Positions 23,600-33,900 of a stretch of DNA of 64,000 bases are shown here, piece after piece; within the stretch, counting starts at the first letter, position 1, and the number at the start of each line of letters is the position of its first letter. Both the position numbers and the translations under genes were made by a program. The notes under the pieces were generated by a model. It was not told the DNA's origin. It ran no database searches and worked only from the letters and a program-made list of their open reading frames with translations. The DNA is taken from contig NZ_FMTL01000002.1 of NCBI RefSeq assembly GCF_900099645.1, positions 1,056,334 through 1,120,333 on the forward strand. The letters are read 5' to 3'. Origin of the DNA: Pseudomonas peli. Its GTDB lineage: Bacteria; Pseudomonadota; Gammaproteobacteria; Pseudomonadales; Pseudomonadaceae.

Positions 23600-24958
23600 A
23601 TGACCTACGACTTTGACCTGTTTGTGATTGGTGCCGGTTCTGGCGGTATGCGGGCTGCGCGATTTGCCGCCGGCTATGGCGCACGCGTGGCGGTTGCTGA
23701 AAGCCGTTACCTGGGAGGCACCTGCGTCAACGTCGGCTGTGTACCGAAAAAGCTACTGGTCTATGGTGCGCATTTCGCCGATGACTTCGAACAGGCTCAG
23801 GGGTTTGGCTGGGCGCTGGGCGAGGCTCGCTTCGACTGGTCGACCCTGATCAGCAACAAAAACCGTGAAATCGAACGACTCAATGGCATCTACCGCAACC
23901 TGCTGGTGAACAGCGGCGTGACCTTGCTGGAAGGCCACGCGCGGATTGTCGATGACCATACTGTCGAGCTGGGCGGTAAACGCTACAGCGCCAAACATAT
24001 CCTGATTGCCACCGGCGGCTGGCCGCAGATGCCTGAAGTTCCGGGGCATGAACATGCCATCGGCTCGAATGAAGCTTTCTTTCTTGAGCAACTGCCCAAG
24101 CGGGTACTGGTCGTGGGCGGTGGTTATATCGCCGTAGAGTTTGCCTCGATCTTCAACGGCCTTGGCGCAAAAACCTCGTTGCTCTATCGCGGCGATCTGT
24201 TCCTGCGTGGCTTCGACAAGGCCGTGCGTCTGCACCTGCAGGAAGAGTTGAACAAGCGCGGCGTCGATCTGCAGTTCAACAGCGACATCGCCCGTATCGA
24301 CAGACAAGCCGATGGCAGTCTATTAGCCACGCTCAAGGACGGTCGCGTGCTGGAAGCCGACTGTATCTTTTACGCCACCGGCCGTCGGCCGATGCTGGAT
24401 AATCTGGGCCTGGAAAATACTCCAGTGCAGCTGGATAAGCGCGGCTTTATCGAAGTGGACGAGCAATACCAGACCAGCACACCCTCGATTCTCGCCATCG
24501 GCGATGTAATCGGTCGTGTGCAGCTGACACCGGTCGCGTTAGCCGAAGGCATGGCGGTTGCCAGGCGCCTGTTCAAACCAGAGGAATACCGCAAGGTCGA
24601 CTACCGGATGATCCCGACGGCGGTATTCAGCCTGCCCAATATCGGCACGGTTGGGCTGAGCGAAGAGCAGGCAAAGGAGGAGGGCTACAGCGTCCAGGTT
24701 TTCGAAAGCCGCTTCCGACCGATGAAACTGACCATGACCGAAAGCCAGGAACGCACCTTGATGAAACTGGTGGTGGACGCTGCCACAGACCGTGTTCTCG
24801 GCTGCCATATGGTCGGGCCGGACGCCGGCGAAATCGTTCAGGGCCTTGCGGTTGCACTCAAAGCCGGAGCCACCAAGCAATTGTTTGATGAAACCATTGG
24901 CGTGCACCCAACGGCTGCCGAAGAGTTCGTCACCATGCGTACCCCCGTGTCGTCCTGA
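23600..24958 (+). CDS. gor: Glutathione-disulfide reductase
   Basis: Predicted 452 aa flavoprotein. FAD-binding [17 protein letters not shown], redox-active pair in [14 protein letters not shown] (Cys42 and Cys47), NADPH-binding [15 protein letters not shown] followed by basic residues, a second [17 protein letters not shown] flavin motif, and the C-terminal catalytic [10 protein letters not shown]. It uses NADPH to reduce oxidised glutathione in the cytosol. The start has GGAGG about ten bases upstream. It is followed at 7 bp by the TRIC-family gene, so co-transcription is likely. Confidence 0.97.
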   Translation: MTYDFDLFVIGAGSGGMRAARFAAGYGARVAVAESRYLGGTCVNVGCVPKKLLVYGAHFADDFEQAQGFGWALGEARFDWSTLISNKNREIERLNGIYRNLLVNSGVTLLEGHARIVDDHTVELGGKRYSAKHILIATGGWPQMPEVPGHEHAIGSNEAFFLEQLPKRVLVVGGGYIAVEFASIFNGLGAKTSLLYRGDLFLRGFDKAVRLHLQEELNKRGVDLQFNSDIARIDRQADGSLLATLKDGRVLEADCIFYATGRRPMLDNLGLENTPVQLDKRGFIEVDEQYQTSTPSILAIGDVIGRVQLTPVALAEGMAVARRLFKPEEYRKVDYRMIPTAVFSLPNIGTVGLSEEQAKEEGYSVQVFESRFRPMKLTMTESQERTLMKLVVDAATDRVLGCHMVGPDAGEIVQGLAVALKAGATKQLFDETIGVHPTAAEEFVTMRTPVSS

Positions 24959-24965
24959 GGTCAGC

Positions 24966-25589
24966 ATGGCTCAACTGTTCTATCTGGCTGATCTGTTCGG
25001 CGTGGCGGTATTCGCCATTACCGGCGCGCTGATGGCGGGGCGCAAGTCCATGGACCTGTTCGGCGTGCTGGTGATTGCCATCGTCACTGCACTGGGCGGC
25101 GGTACGCTGCGTGATGTGATTCTAGACAACCATCCAGTCAGCTGGATTCGCAATGACCTGTATATCGTTGTCGCATCACTGGCAGCCGTGGCTACGGTCG
25201 TCTGGGTACGCATGACACAGCCGATTCACGAGAAAGGTCTGTTACTGGCGGATGCTTTCGGGCTGGCGGTGTTTACCGTGATCGGCACAGAGGTCGCTAT
25301 GCAGCACAATGTGCCGCATAGCACTGCTGTAATCATGGGCGTGATGACCGGTGTCGCAGGCGGAGTGATGCGCGATGTGATTTGCAATGAAATCCCACTG
25401 ATCTTTCAGAAGGAAATCTATGCCACCGCCTGCATAGCTGGCGCAGTGGTGTTTATCGGCATGCGCGCCCTCGATACGCCACATTGGCTGGATACCGGTG
25501 TGGCCATGCTCACGGTGCTGCTGATTCGTCTGGCTGCCATTCGCTGGCATGTCGCGTTGCCCAGCTTCCACTTGTTGGATCGCGATTAG
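24966..25589 (+). CDS. TRIC/UPF0126 family membrane protein (YicG-like)
   Basis: Predicted 207 aa with about seven membrane helices in two repeats. Each repeat carries the family's glycine-rich motif: TALGGGTLRDVILDNHPV and GVAGGVMRDVICNEIPL. That matches bacterial TRIC/UPF0126 (YicG), a trimeric cation channel family (structural work on homologues). ATG 24966 is the only start that gives the usual N-terminus (MAQLFYLADLFGVAVFAITG). It is 7 bp after gor. Confidence 0.9.
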   Translation: MAQLFYLADLFGVAVFAITGALMAGRKSMDLFGVLVIAIVTALGGGTLRDVILDNHPVSWIRNDLYIVVASLAAVATVVWVRMTQPIHEKGLLLADAFGLAVFTVIGTEVAMQHNVPHSTAVIMGVMTGVAGGVMRDVICNEIPLIFQKEIYATACIAGAVVFIGMRALDTPHWLDTGVAMLTVLLIRLAAIRWHVALPSFHLLDRD

Positions 25590-25612
25590 TTGCCCAACTC
25601 AGGCAGGGTCAC

Positions 25613-26968
25613 TCATGCTCGGTGCTTGAGGCGTTCGTAATAATCCAGCAACGGCTGGCTGGTTAGCCCGTGTAATACGATGCTCATGGCCACCACACTC
25701 AGCACCAGATCGCTGGCTGTTTGTGCCACTGTCGCGGGCAGACCCTTATTGATCGAATAACTCAGGTAATACAGGCTGCCAATGCCGCGAATGCCGAACC
25801 ATCCAATCAGCAGTCGATGCGACGGTGGTATTAACCGATCACCGATCAGCAGTAACACCATGCCCGGACGCGCCACGCAGAATAGTGCCAACCCCAGAGG
25901 CAGTGCGCGCCAGTCCCAGTGCTGATAGAGCAGGGCGCCGAGCAGGGTCACCATGAGCACTTCCAGGATACGCTCCAGCAAGCTGCCAAATGACAAGATG
26001 TCCATCATCAGGGCTCCAGCGGTCACCTTGGGATGCTCATCCTTGTCTTCGCCAAACTCGATATCTCCGTGCGTCTGGCCTTCTTCACGAGTCATTGAAT
26101 TGCTCGTCCGCTTTTCTGCGGGCTGCTCATGTCCTTGGCTAGCAGTCACTTCGGCATGCCGTAGGCCCAGCCCAGCGGCAAAAGTCGCGAGAAAGCCCCA
26201 ACCTCCGATGCTTTCTGCACCTACATAGGAAAGGGCGATCAAGGCCAGTGCGATGAAATCATTGGCTGATATGGTTGTGTCGGTCTGCCGGGCACGTAGG
26301 TGAATGACCAGCCGGCCAACGTTACGTCCCAGCGTATAGCCCAGTAACAAGCTCACGGGAACGGCCCACACGACATAGATCAAAAACCAGTCGAACGCCT
26401 CACGCAGAGGGCTTAAGGGCGCCTGGGCACTAAACTGAAGAACTAATAACGCGGCGATTACAAAAGGAAAGGCAATGCCGTCGTTCAGTCCAGCTTCACC
26501 CGAGATGGCATAACGCACGCGATCCTCGTCCCCAGCGTGACTGACCTGCACCAGGCTGGCCAGCACCGGATCGGTAGGCGAGAGAATCGCCGCTATTAAC
26601 AGTGATAGCCCCCAGCTCAGACCGAATAGATAGTGGGCAATTAACGTCACGCTGAGAATGGTGCCGAGGAGCACCGGACCTGCGAGCAACCAAGCGGCTT
26701 GCCATTCAGGGGCGCGAAACGGCAGACGCAGTTTTAGCCCGCCAATAAACAACGAAATCAGCACAGCGATTTCCGCCAAGTGTTCCAGCCAGGTGGAAAT
26801 ATCCAATAAATCCTGCTGCCAGATGCCTAAGCCGAGCGGGCCTATCGCTAGGCCGAATGCCAGATAAAGCGTTGACGTTGTAACCGGCAAAAGCCGCACA
26901 AAGGTTGAGGCCAGTCCGAGAATCAATAACAGGGTGCCCATCACCAGCATCCACGTACTGAAGCTCAT
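25613..26968 (-). CDS. Cation:proton antiporter, CPA1/NhaP type
   Basis: Predicted 451 aa inner-membrane protein with about twelve helices. Family motifs include LSPTDPVLASLVQV, EAGLNDGIAFPFVI (the Asp of the ion-binding pair) and a late GWFGIRGIGSLYYLSY, all typical of Na+/H+ exchanger proteins (PF00999). A hydrophilic loop of about 40 residues rich in Glu, Lys and Asp (residues about 285-325) splits the domain. It should exchange Na+ or K+ for protons. It converges on the yicG-like gene. Confidence 0.88.
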   Translation of the reverse strand: MSFSTWMLVMGTLLLILGLASTFVRLLPVTTSTLYLAFGLAIGPLGLGIWQQDLLDISTWLEHLAEIAVLISLFIGGLKLRLPFRAPEWQAAWLLAGPVLLGTILSVTLIAHYLFGLSWGLSLLIAAILSPTDPVLASLVQVSHAGDEDRVRYAISGEAGLNDGIAFPFVIAALLVLQFSAQAPLSPLREAFDWFLIYVVWAVPVSLLLGYTLGRNVGRLVIHLRARQTDTTISANDFIALALIALSYVGAESIGGWGFLATFAAGLGLRHAEVTASQGHEQPAEKRTSNSMTREEGQTHGDIEFGEDKDEHPKVTAGALMMDILSFGSLLERILEVLMVTLLGALLYQHWDWRALPLGLALFCVARPGMVLLLIGDRLIPPSHRLLIGWFGIRGIGSLYYLSYSINKGLPATVAQTASDLVLSVVAMSIVLHGLTSQPLLDYYERLKHRA

Positions 26969-27270
26969 TGGCGCTTATCCACGTTATGTGCGTGTGCGGA
27001 TGTGGGAAGCCACAAACAAAGAGACTCCCGATTAAACAGAGTCGTTTGGATTCGAAGCAGAAAGGCCTAGCAAAGTTCATCATTCCTGATGGACGGGAGG
27101 ACGTAGTAACAAACAGATCAGACAGCCGGCTGGGGCACTCGTAGCATGCCCCCTATGCCATTTAACATAATATACATTATACGAACTAATGCGTACTAAG
27201 CAGTGAACCTAGACCACTTAGGATTCACCGCTCTCGCCCTAATCCGGGCTTCGTACAATGTGAGTTATGT
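26969..27270. other. Intergenic region
   Basis: No gene is supported here. The A/T-rich block CATAATATACATTATACG near 27169-27186 could hold promoter elements. The remainder shows nothing recognisable. Confidence 0.35.
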
Positions 27271-28293
27271 TTAACGCGCGTCGATATCCAGCAACACACG
27301 GCCACGGCTTGGACAGGTTTCCATATAACGATGCGCTTCGACTACGTCATCGAAGCTGTAAACCTTGTCGATCAACGGCTTGAGCAAACCATCTGCCGTC
27401 AGCTGATTGATGCCTTGCACGGCCTTGGCCACGGCAACTGCATCCTGCGGGATATTCAGCTCTTCCTTGCCGGTGAAGTTACCGATGCAATGCACGAAGA
27501 ATTGAATGTTCTTCTGGAAAGCCGCACAAGCTGGGAATGGCGTTTCATTGCCGCCTTGCAGATCGAACAGAATCAGTCGACCGCGCGGCGCGATGGCGTC
27601 GCCCAGCAGGCACATCTGCGGGCCGCCAAGTGCATCCATCACCACGTTGACGCCGCGGCCATCGGTCAGTTTGCTGACGCGGCTGACCAAATCTTGCTCC
27701 TCGGTGAGGATGATGTGATCTGCACCCAGCTGCTTGAGAAAGTCGCTGTCCTCGGCAAATGCTGTCGCCGCAATGACTGTGGCGCCCAGAGCTTTGCCCA
27801 TCTGCACGATGTACGGGCCCCAGCAGCGGCTTGCGGCCGTTACCAGCACGGTTTCGCCGGGCTGCAAACGCGCCAGTTCAATGAAACCGAACCAGCCGAC
27901 CATCGATGGTAGATAGTGCACGGCAGCTTGCTGCGCGGTCAGGTTATCCGGGTAACGCGCCAAGGAACTGCGTGGTAATACCACGTGCTCAGCGTAACTG
28001 GGATAACGGTTGGCGCTGTGCCCCGGGAAGCTCGCGACTCGATCACCGACAGCCAAATCAGTCACGCCATCGCCGACGGCCAGCACCACGCCGGCCAGTT
28101 CGTGGCCCAGGCCTGCCGGCAATTGCGTCGGCGTATTAGCTAAATTCTGCCGCCAGAGCACGTCGTACCAGCTGACACCTACGGCTTCAACACCGACCAG
28201 CACTTCACCTGCGGCGGGCGCCGGTGCTTGACGCTCTTCGATCTTGAGGACATAGGCCTCACCAAATTCGTGGAAACGCACTATGCGGGACAT
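27271..28293 (-). CDS. mexS: MexS-like quinone oxidoreductase/zinc-less alcohol dehydrogenase family
   Basis: Predicted 340 aa medium-chain dehydrogenase/reductase. The N-terminal GroES-like part (GHELAGVVLAVGDGV) is followed by a Rossmann fold (VLVTAASRCWGPYIVQMGKAL) and a VVMDALGGP motif. In P. aeruginosa a gene of this family and length, mexS, sits next to mexT; losing it switches MexEF-OprN on, apparently through electrophilic metabolites that it normally removes (established). Here it is divergent from the mexT homologue. The symbol rests on this synteny and on length rather than on catalytic proof. ATG 28293 has AGAGG upstream. Confidence 0.85.
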   Translation of the reverse strand: MSRIVRFHEFGEAYVLKIEERQAPAPAAGEVLVGVEAVGVSWYDVLWRQNLANTPTQLPAGLGHELAGVVLAVGDGVTDLAVGDRVASFPGHSANRYPSYAEHVVLPRSSLARYPDNLTAQQAAVHYLPSMVGWFGFIELARLQPGETVLVTAASRCWGPYIVQMGKALGATVIAATAFAEDSDFLKQLGADHIILTEEQDLVSRVSKLTDGRGVNVVMDALGGPQMCLLGDAIAPRGRLILFDLQGGNETPFPACAAFQKNIQFFVHCIGNFTGKEELNIPQDAVAVAKAVQGINQLTADGLLKPLIDKVYSFDDVVEAHRYMETCPSRGRVLLDIDAR

Positions 28294-28430
28294 CGCAAAC
28301 CTCTTCGGTTGACCCATTCAGGTCGTGGTAGCTGTTCAGCATTTCTGCGCGATACAGCCGCGGCGACCTCTTATGGCCACGGACTTTATCCGGGCTTTGC
28401 CAGCAATTCCACCGCTCAGGGCTGATATTC

Positions 28431-28454
28431 ACCATGCTTGTCGATGATGATGAG
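28431..28454 (+). promoter_or_regulatory. Weak candidate MexT box between mexS and mexT
   Basis: ACCA-N5-GTCGAT-N4-ATGAG matches the published MexT/nod-box pattern ATCA-N5-GTCGAT-N4-ACYAT at 11 of 15 fixed positions, with the central GTCGAT perfect. Placement between the divergent genes is right; the right half is poor. Confidence 0.3.
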
Positions 28455-28554
28455 TCACGCACACATCATTTCGCCGTGCATATTGCCTGGCAATAGCATT
28501 CGGCATTAGCCTGATTCGCGCGCAAAACCGCAGCCACTCCAGAATGGACACCGG

Positions 28555-29472
28555 ATGAACCGTAACGATCTTCGCCGCGTCGATCTCAATCTGCTGATCG
28601 TCTTTGAAACGCTGATGCATGAGCGCAGCGTCACCCGTGCGGCGGAAAAACTGTTTCTCGGCCAGCCGGCCATCAGTGCTGCCCTCGCCCGTCTGCGCAG
28701 CCTGTTCGATGACCCGCTGTTCGTGCGCACGGGGCGCAGCATGGAGCCCACCGCTCGCGCCATGGAGATTGCCGCCCTGCTCTCGCCGGCGCTGGATTCG
28801 ATTTCTACGGCGGTCAGCCGTGCGGCTGATTTCCACCCAGCCACCAGCACCGCGGTGTTTCGCATCGGTTTGTCGGATGACGTTGAGTTCGGCCTCTTAC
28901 CGCCGCTGATCAAACGCCTGCGCGCTGAAGCCCCCGGCGTGGTGCTGGTGATTCGCCGCACCAACTACCTGCTGATGCCGGCCTTGCTTGCCTCCGGGGA
29001 GATTTCCGTGGGCGTTGCCTACACCGAAGAGTTGCCGGCCAATGCCAAGCGCAAGGTACTGCGCCGTAGCAAACCGAAGCTGCTGCGTGCCGATACCGCG
29101 CCTGGCGCACTGAGCCTGGATGATTTCTGCGCCAGGCCACACGCGCTGGTGTCCTTTGCGGGCGATCTGGGTGGTTTTATCGATACCGAACTGGAAAAAC
29201 TGGGGCGCAAGCGTCGCGTAGTACTCGCCCTGCCCCAGTTCAACGGCCTGGGTACCCTGCTGGCCGGCACCGATATTCTGGCCACAGTGCCGGATTACAC
29301 CGCAGCCGCCTTGACCTCTGCAGGCGGGGTACGCGCCGAAGAACTGCCACTGCCGACGCAGACTTTCGAGCTGCATATGGCCTGGCGTGGCGCCCAGGAC
29401 AACGACCCGGCGGAGCGCTGGCTGCGCTCGCGCATCCAGATGTTCTGCGGTGATCCGGACAGCCTGGAGTAA
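28555..29472 (+). CDS. mexT: MexT, LysR-type activator of mexEF-oprN
   Basis: Predicted 305 aa. The LysR HTH (LLIVFETLMHERSVTRAAEK then PAISAALARLRSLF) is followed by a substrate-binding domain with FRIGLSDDVEFGLLPPL and DILATVPDYTAAAL. The sequence is close to P. aeruginosa MexT as I remember it, including the MNRNDLRRVDLNLL opening and the AWRGAQDNDPAERW tail. MexT activates mexEF-oprN and mexS. The frame is complete, unlike the inactive repeat-containing allele known from some P. aeruginosa lines. It lies 171 bp upstream of mexE. Confidence 0.93.
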   Translation: MNRNDLRRVDLNLLIVFETLMHERSVTRAAEKLFLGQPAISAALARLRSLFDDPLFVRTGRSMEPTARAMEIAALLSPALDSISTAVSRAADFHPATSTAVFRIGLSDDVEFGLLPPLIKRLRAEAPGVVLVIRRTNYLLMPALLASGEISVGVAYTEELPANAKRKVLRRSKPKLLRADTAPGALSLDDFCARPHALVSFAGDLGGFIDTELEKLGRKRRVVLALPQFNGLGTLLAGTDILATVPDYTAAALTSAGGVRAEELPLPTQTFELHMAWRGAQDNDPAERWLRSRIQMFCGDPDSLE

Positions 29473-29542
29473 ACCCAGCACTGCAGCAAAGGTGCATTCA
29501 GGGCACTTTGTTCACATAGTTGAAATTGATAGAAGCCCCTTC

Positions 29543-29566
29543 ATCATTCACGATGATAGTCACCTT
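29543..29566 (+). promoter_or_regulatory. Candidate MexT box upstream of mexE
   Basis: ATCA-N5-GATGAT-N4-ACCTT matches the MexT pattern ATCA-N5-GTCGAT-N4-ACYAT at 12 of 15 fixed positions with correct spacing, 77 bp before the mexE start codon. Confidence 0.6.
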
Positions 29567-29643
29567 CGCGGCATTCGATTCGTTCCACGCCAGAGCGCGC
29601 AGCAGACTCCGCCCCATCACAACACCCTCGGGCGGATACACAC

Positions 29644-30882
29644 ATGGAACAGTCCAATAACAATCGCTGGCATTTCCCCTTGGCCCTTGCCGCAGTGCTG
29701 GTCTTGAGTGCATGCGGTAAAGCGCCGGAAACTGCACAGCAGATGCCTGCTGCAAAAGTCAGCGTGGCAGAAGTCATTGAACAACAGATCAACGAATGGG
29801 ATGAATTCACCGGGCGCCTGGAAGCACCTGAGTCGGTCGAGATCCGCCCACGGGTGTCCGGTTTTGTTGATCGCGTTGCCTTTGCCGAAGGCAGCCTGGT
29901 GAAGAAAGGCGATCTGTTGTTCCAGATCGATCCACGGCCGTTCCAGGCCGAAGTCAAACGCTTCGAAGCTCAGCTGCAACAGGCCCGTGCCAGTCAGGCG
30001 CGCACGCAAAGTGAAGCCAATCGCGGCGAGCGCCTGCGCCAGAGCAACGCCATCTCTGCCGAACTGGCTGATGCACGCGCCAGCGCCGCCGCAGAAGCCA
30101 AAGCGGCTGTGGCCGGTATCCAGGCAGAACTGGATAACGCTCGCCTCAATCTCAGTTTTACCCGGGTTACCGCGCCTATTAATGGCCGCGTCAGCCGTGC
30201 GGAAATCACCGAAGGCAACCTGGTCAATGCAGGGCAAAGCCTGCTGACCACCCTGGTCAGCACTGACAAGGTGTACGCCTATTTCGATGCCGATGAGCGC
30301 GTGTTCCTCAAATACGTTGAGCTGGCGCGCCAGGCTGGCGGCCAAACGCGCGATGCCAGCCCGGTCTACCTGGGCCTGTCCAGCGAAGACGGCCACCCGC
30401 ACCTGGGTGAGCTGGATTTCCTCGACAACCAGGTTAACCCGCAGACCGGCACCATCCGTGGCCGCGCGGTGTTCGATAACCGTGATGGCCGCTTTACGCC
30501 AGGCCTGTACGCACGCCTGAAGCTGGTTGGCAGCGGTCAATACGCCGCCGCGCTGATCAAGGATGAAGCGGTCGGCACCGACCTGGGCAAGAAGTTCGTC
30601 CTGGTGCTCGACAAGGACAATGCCGTGCAATACCGCGCCATTGAGCTGGGGCCGAAGCTGGAAGGCCTGCGCATCGTGCGTCAGGGCCTGGCTAAGGGCG
30701 AGAAGATCGTGGTCAACGGCCTACAACGTGCCTTCCCCGGTTCCACGGTTGATCCGCAGAGCGTGCCGATGGCCGACGAGGCCACCCTCGCCCAACTGCT
30801 GCGCTTGCGTCAGTCAGCCGATGAGCGCGATGCGCCACGGGTCGCCAAACAGGACACCCACAACGGTAAGCCGCGCGGCTGA
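29644..30882 (+). CDS. mexE: MexE, RND efflux periplasmic adaptor
   Basis: Predicted 412 aa lipoprotein with a signal peptide ending in the lipobox LSAC. The typical adaptor order follows: a lipoyl half-motif (GFVDRVAFAEGSLVKKGDLL), a hairpin of coiled coil (residues about 105-165), the second lipoyl half (ITEGNLVNAGQSLL) and beta-barrel/membrane-proximal domains. MexE bridges MexF to OprN across the periplasm. It heads the efflux operon under MexT control, 99 bp before mexF. Confidence 0.95.
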   Translation: MEQSNNNRWHFPLALAAVLVLSACGKAPETAQQMPAAKVSVAEVIEQQINEWDEFTGRLEAPESVEIRPRVSGFVDRVAFAEGSLVKKGDLLFQIDPRPFQAEVKRFEAQLQQARASQARTQSEANRGERLRQSNAISAELADARASAAAEAKAAVAGIQAELDNARLNLSFTRVTAPINGRVSRAEITEGNLVNAGQSLLTTLVSTDKVYAYFDADERVFLKYVELARQAGGQTRDASPVYLGLSSEDGHPHLGELDFLDNQVNPQTGTIRGRAVFDNRDGRFTPGLYARLKLVGSGQYAAALIKDEAVGTDLGKKFVLVLDKDNAVQYRAIELGPKLEGLRIVRQGLAKGEKIVVNGLQRAFPGSTVDPQSVPMADEATLAQLLRLRQSADERDAPRVAKQDTHNGKPRG

Positions 30883-30892
30883 CCTGACGCCT

Positions 30893-30909
30893 GGGGCGCA
30901 TTGCGCCCC
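30893..30909 (+). repeat. Hairpin in the mexE-mexF gap
   Basis: GGGGCGC, ATT loop, GCGCCCC: a perfect 7-bp stem inside the operon. No T tract follows, so it is more likely to affect transcript stability than to terminate. Confidence 0.5.
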
Positions 30910-30981
30910 TACCCGACAACCTGATTCGTAGGGCGCGCGTGGCCGTTAGGGCCTGGCGCACCGGCGTCCGAGGACTTTCTG

Positions 30982-33900
30982 ATGAACTTCTCGCAATTCT
31001 TTATTCAGCGGCCGATCTTCGCCGCTGTGCTATCACTGTTGATCCTGATTGGCGGGGCCATCTCGCTGTTCCAGTTGCCGATCAGCGAATACCCGGAAGT
31101 CGTGCCGCCCACCGTGGTGGTGCGCGCCACCTTCCCCGGCGCCAACCCCAAGGTGATTGGTGAAACCGTTGCCTCACCGCTGGAACAGGCGATCACCGGG
31201 GTGGAAGGCATGCTCTATATGTCTTCCCAGGGCACGGCCGACGGCAAGATGACCCTAACCCTGACCTTCGCCCTCGGTACTGATCTGGACAAAGCCCAGG
31301 TGCAGGTGCAGAACCGCGTGACGCGGACCATGCCGACCCTGCCCACCGAAGTGCAGCGTCTCGGTGTGACGGTCGACAAGGCCTCGCCCGACCTGACCAT
31401 GGTCGTGCACCTGACCTCGCCAGACGACCGCTACGACATGCTGTATCTGTCCAACTACGCCGCGCTCAACGTCAAGGACGAGCTGGCGCGTTTGGATGGC
31501 GTGGGTGATGTACAGCTGTTTGGCCTGGGTAACTATTCGCTGCGCGTGTGGCTCGATCCGAACAAGGTCGCTTCACGGGGTCTGGCCGCCAGCGACGTGG
31601 TCAATGCCATTCGCGAGCAGAACCGCCAGGTCGCTGCCGGCTCGCTCGGTGCGCCACCTTCTGACGCAGGCAACAGCTTCCAGCTGTCGATCAACACCCA
31701 AGGCCGTCTGGTCAGCGAGGAAGAGTTCGAGAACATCATCATTCGCGCCGGTGAAAACGGTGAAATCACCCGTTTGAAAGACATCGCACGCATTGAACTG
31801 GGATCCAGCCAGTACGCCCTGCGCTCCTTGCTCAACAACAAGCCGGCGGTTGCCATCCCGGTGTTCCAGCGTCCCGGCTCCAACGCCATCGAGATTTCCG
31901 ATGCGGTGCGCGCTCGCATGGCCGAGCTGAAGCAGAGCTTCCCGCAGGGCGTGGACTACGAAATCGTCTATGACCCGACCATCTTCGTGCGTGGTTCCAT
32001 TGAAGCGGTGGTGCATACCCTGCTCGAGGCCATCATCCTGGTGGTGCTGGTGGTGATCCTGTTCCTGCAAACCTGGCGTGCTTCGATCATCCCGCTGGCC
32101 GCCGTGCCAGTGTCGTTGATCGGCACCTTCGCCGTGATGCACATGTTCGGCTTCTCGCTCAACGCGTTGTCGTTGTTTGGTCTGGTGCTGGCCATCGGTA
32201 TCGTGGTGGACGATGCCATCGTGGTGGTGGAAAACGTTGAACGGAATATCGGCCTGGGCAAAACCCCGGTAGAGGCCACCAAGCAGGCGATGAAGGAAGT
32301 CACCGGGCCGATCGTGGCCACGGCCTTGGTACTGTGCGCGGTGTTTATTCCCACGGCGTTTATTTCCGGGCTTACCGGACAGTTCTACCAGCAGTTCGCG
32401 CTGACCATCGCCATCTCCACGGTGATCTCGGCCTTCAACTCACTGACCCTATCCCCTGCCCTGGCGGCCGTGCTGCTGAAAAGCCACGACGCGCCGAAGG
32501 ACCGTTTCTCCAAGGTGCTCGACAAACTGTTTGGCGGCTGGTTGTTCAACCCATTCAACCGCCTGTTTGACAGCGCCAGCCATGGCTATGTCGGTACTGT
32601 AAAACGCGTCTTGCGCGGCAGCGGTATTGCTCTGTTCGTCTACGCCGGCTTGATGGGGCTGACCTACCTGGGCTTTGCCAGCACGCCGAGCGGTTTCGTA
32701 CCGGCGCAGGACAAACAATACCTGGTCGCCTTCGCCCAACTGCCGGATGCCGCGACCCTGGACCGCACCGAAGACGTGATCAAGAAAATGTCGGAAATCG
32801 CCGGCAAGCACCCCGGTGTGGAAAACACCGTGGCTTTCCCTGGCCTGTCGATCAACGGCTTCACCAACAGCCCGAACAGCGGCATCGTCTTCACTCCGCT
32901 GAAACCGTTCGATGAGCGCAGTGATCCGTCGATGAGCGCCACGGCCATTGCGGCTGAGTTGAACGCCCAGTTCAGTGAGATTCAGGACGCTTACATCGCC
33001 ATCTTCCCGCCACCGCCGGTTCAGGGGCTGGGCACCATCGGCGGCTTCCGCCTGCAGGTGCAGGACCGTGGCAACCTCGGCTATGACGAGCTGTACGTGC
33101 AGACCCAGAACGTCATCGCCAAGGCCCGCGCACTGCCGGAGCTGGACCCGATGTCGGTGTTCACCAGCTATCAGGTGAATGTGCCGCAGATCGATGCCGC
33201 TATCGACCGCGAAAAGGCCAAGACCCATGGCGTGGCGATCAGCGACATCTTCGACACCATGCAGATCTACCTGGGCTCGCTGTACGCCAACGACTTCAAC
33301 CGTTTTGGCCGGACCTACCAGGTCAACGTGCAGGCCGAGCAACAGTTCCGCCTGGAGCCGGAGCAGATTGGCCAGCTCAAGGTGCGCAACAACCGCGGGG
33401 AAATGGTGCCGCTGTCAGCGTTCCTTAAAGTCAGCGCCAGTTCCGGACCGGATCGGGTGATGCATTACAACGGCTTTCTCACCGCCGAAATCAACGGCGC
33501 GGCAGCGCCCGGTTACAGCTCCGGCCAGGCCGAAGCGGCGATGGCCAAACTGCTCAAGGAAGAACTGCCCAACGGCATGAGCTTCGAGTGGACTGACCTG
33601 ACCTACCAGCAGATTTTGGCTGGTAACAGCGCGATCTTCGTCTTCCCGCTCTGCGTGCTGCTGGCCTTCCTGGTGCTGGCGGCCCAGTACGAAAGCTGGA
33701 GCTTGCCGCTGGCGGTGATCCTGATCGTGCCGATGACCCTGCTGTCGGCTATTACCGGGGTGATCCTCGCGGGAGGCGACAACAACATCTTCACCCAGAT
33801 CGGATTGATCGTACTGGTGGGATTGGCCTGTAAGAACGCCATCCTGATCGTCGAGTTTGCCAAGGAAAAACAGGAAGAAGGCATGGATCGCGTCAGCGCG

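Noticed and set aside
32449..33342. Long antisense ORF (297 aa) inside mexF
   Set aside because: It is the mirror of a high-G/C coding sequence, with His/Val/Gly-rich composition and no motif. Similar antisense frames in uvrC (18430-19062), galU (22539-23120) and tamB (61257-62195) were dropped for the same reason.
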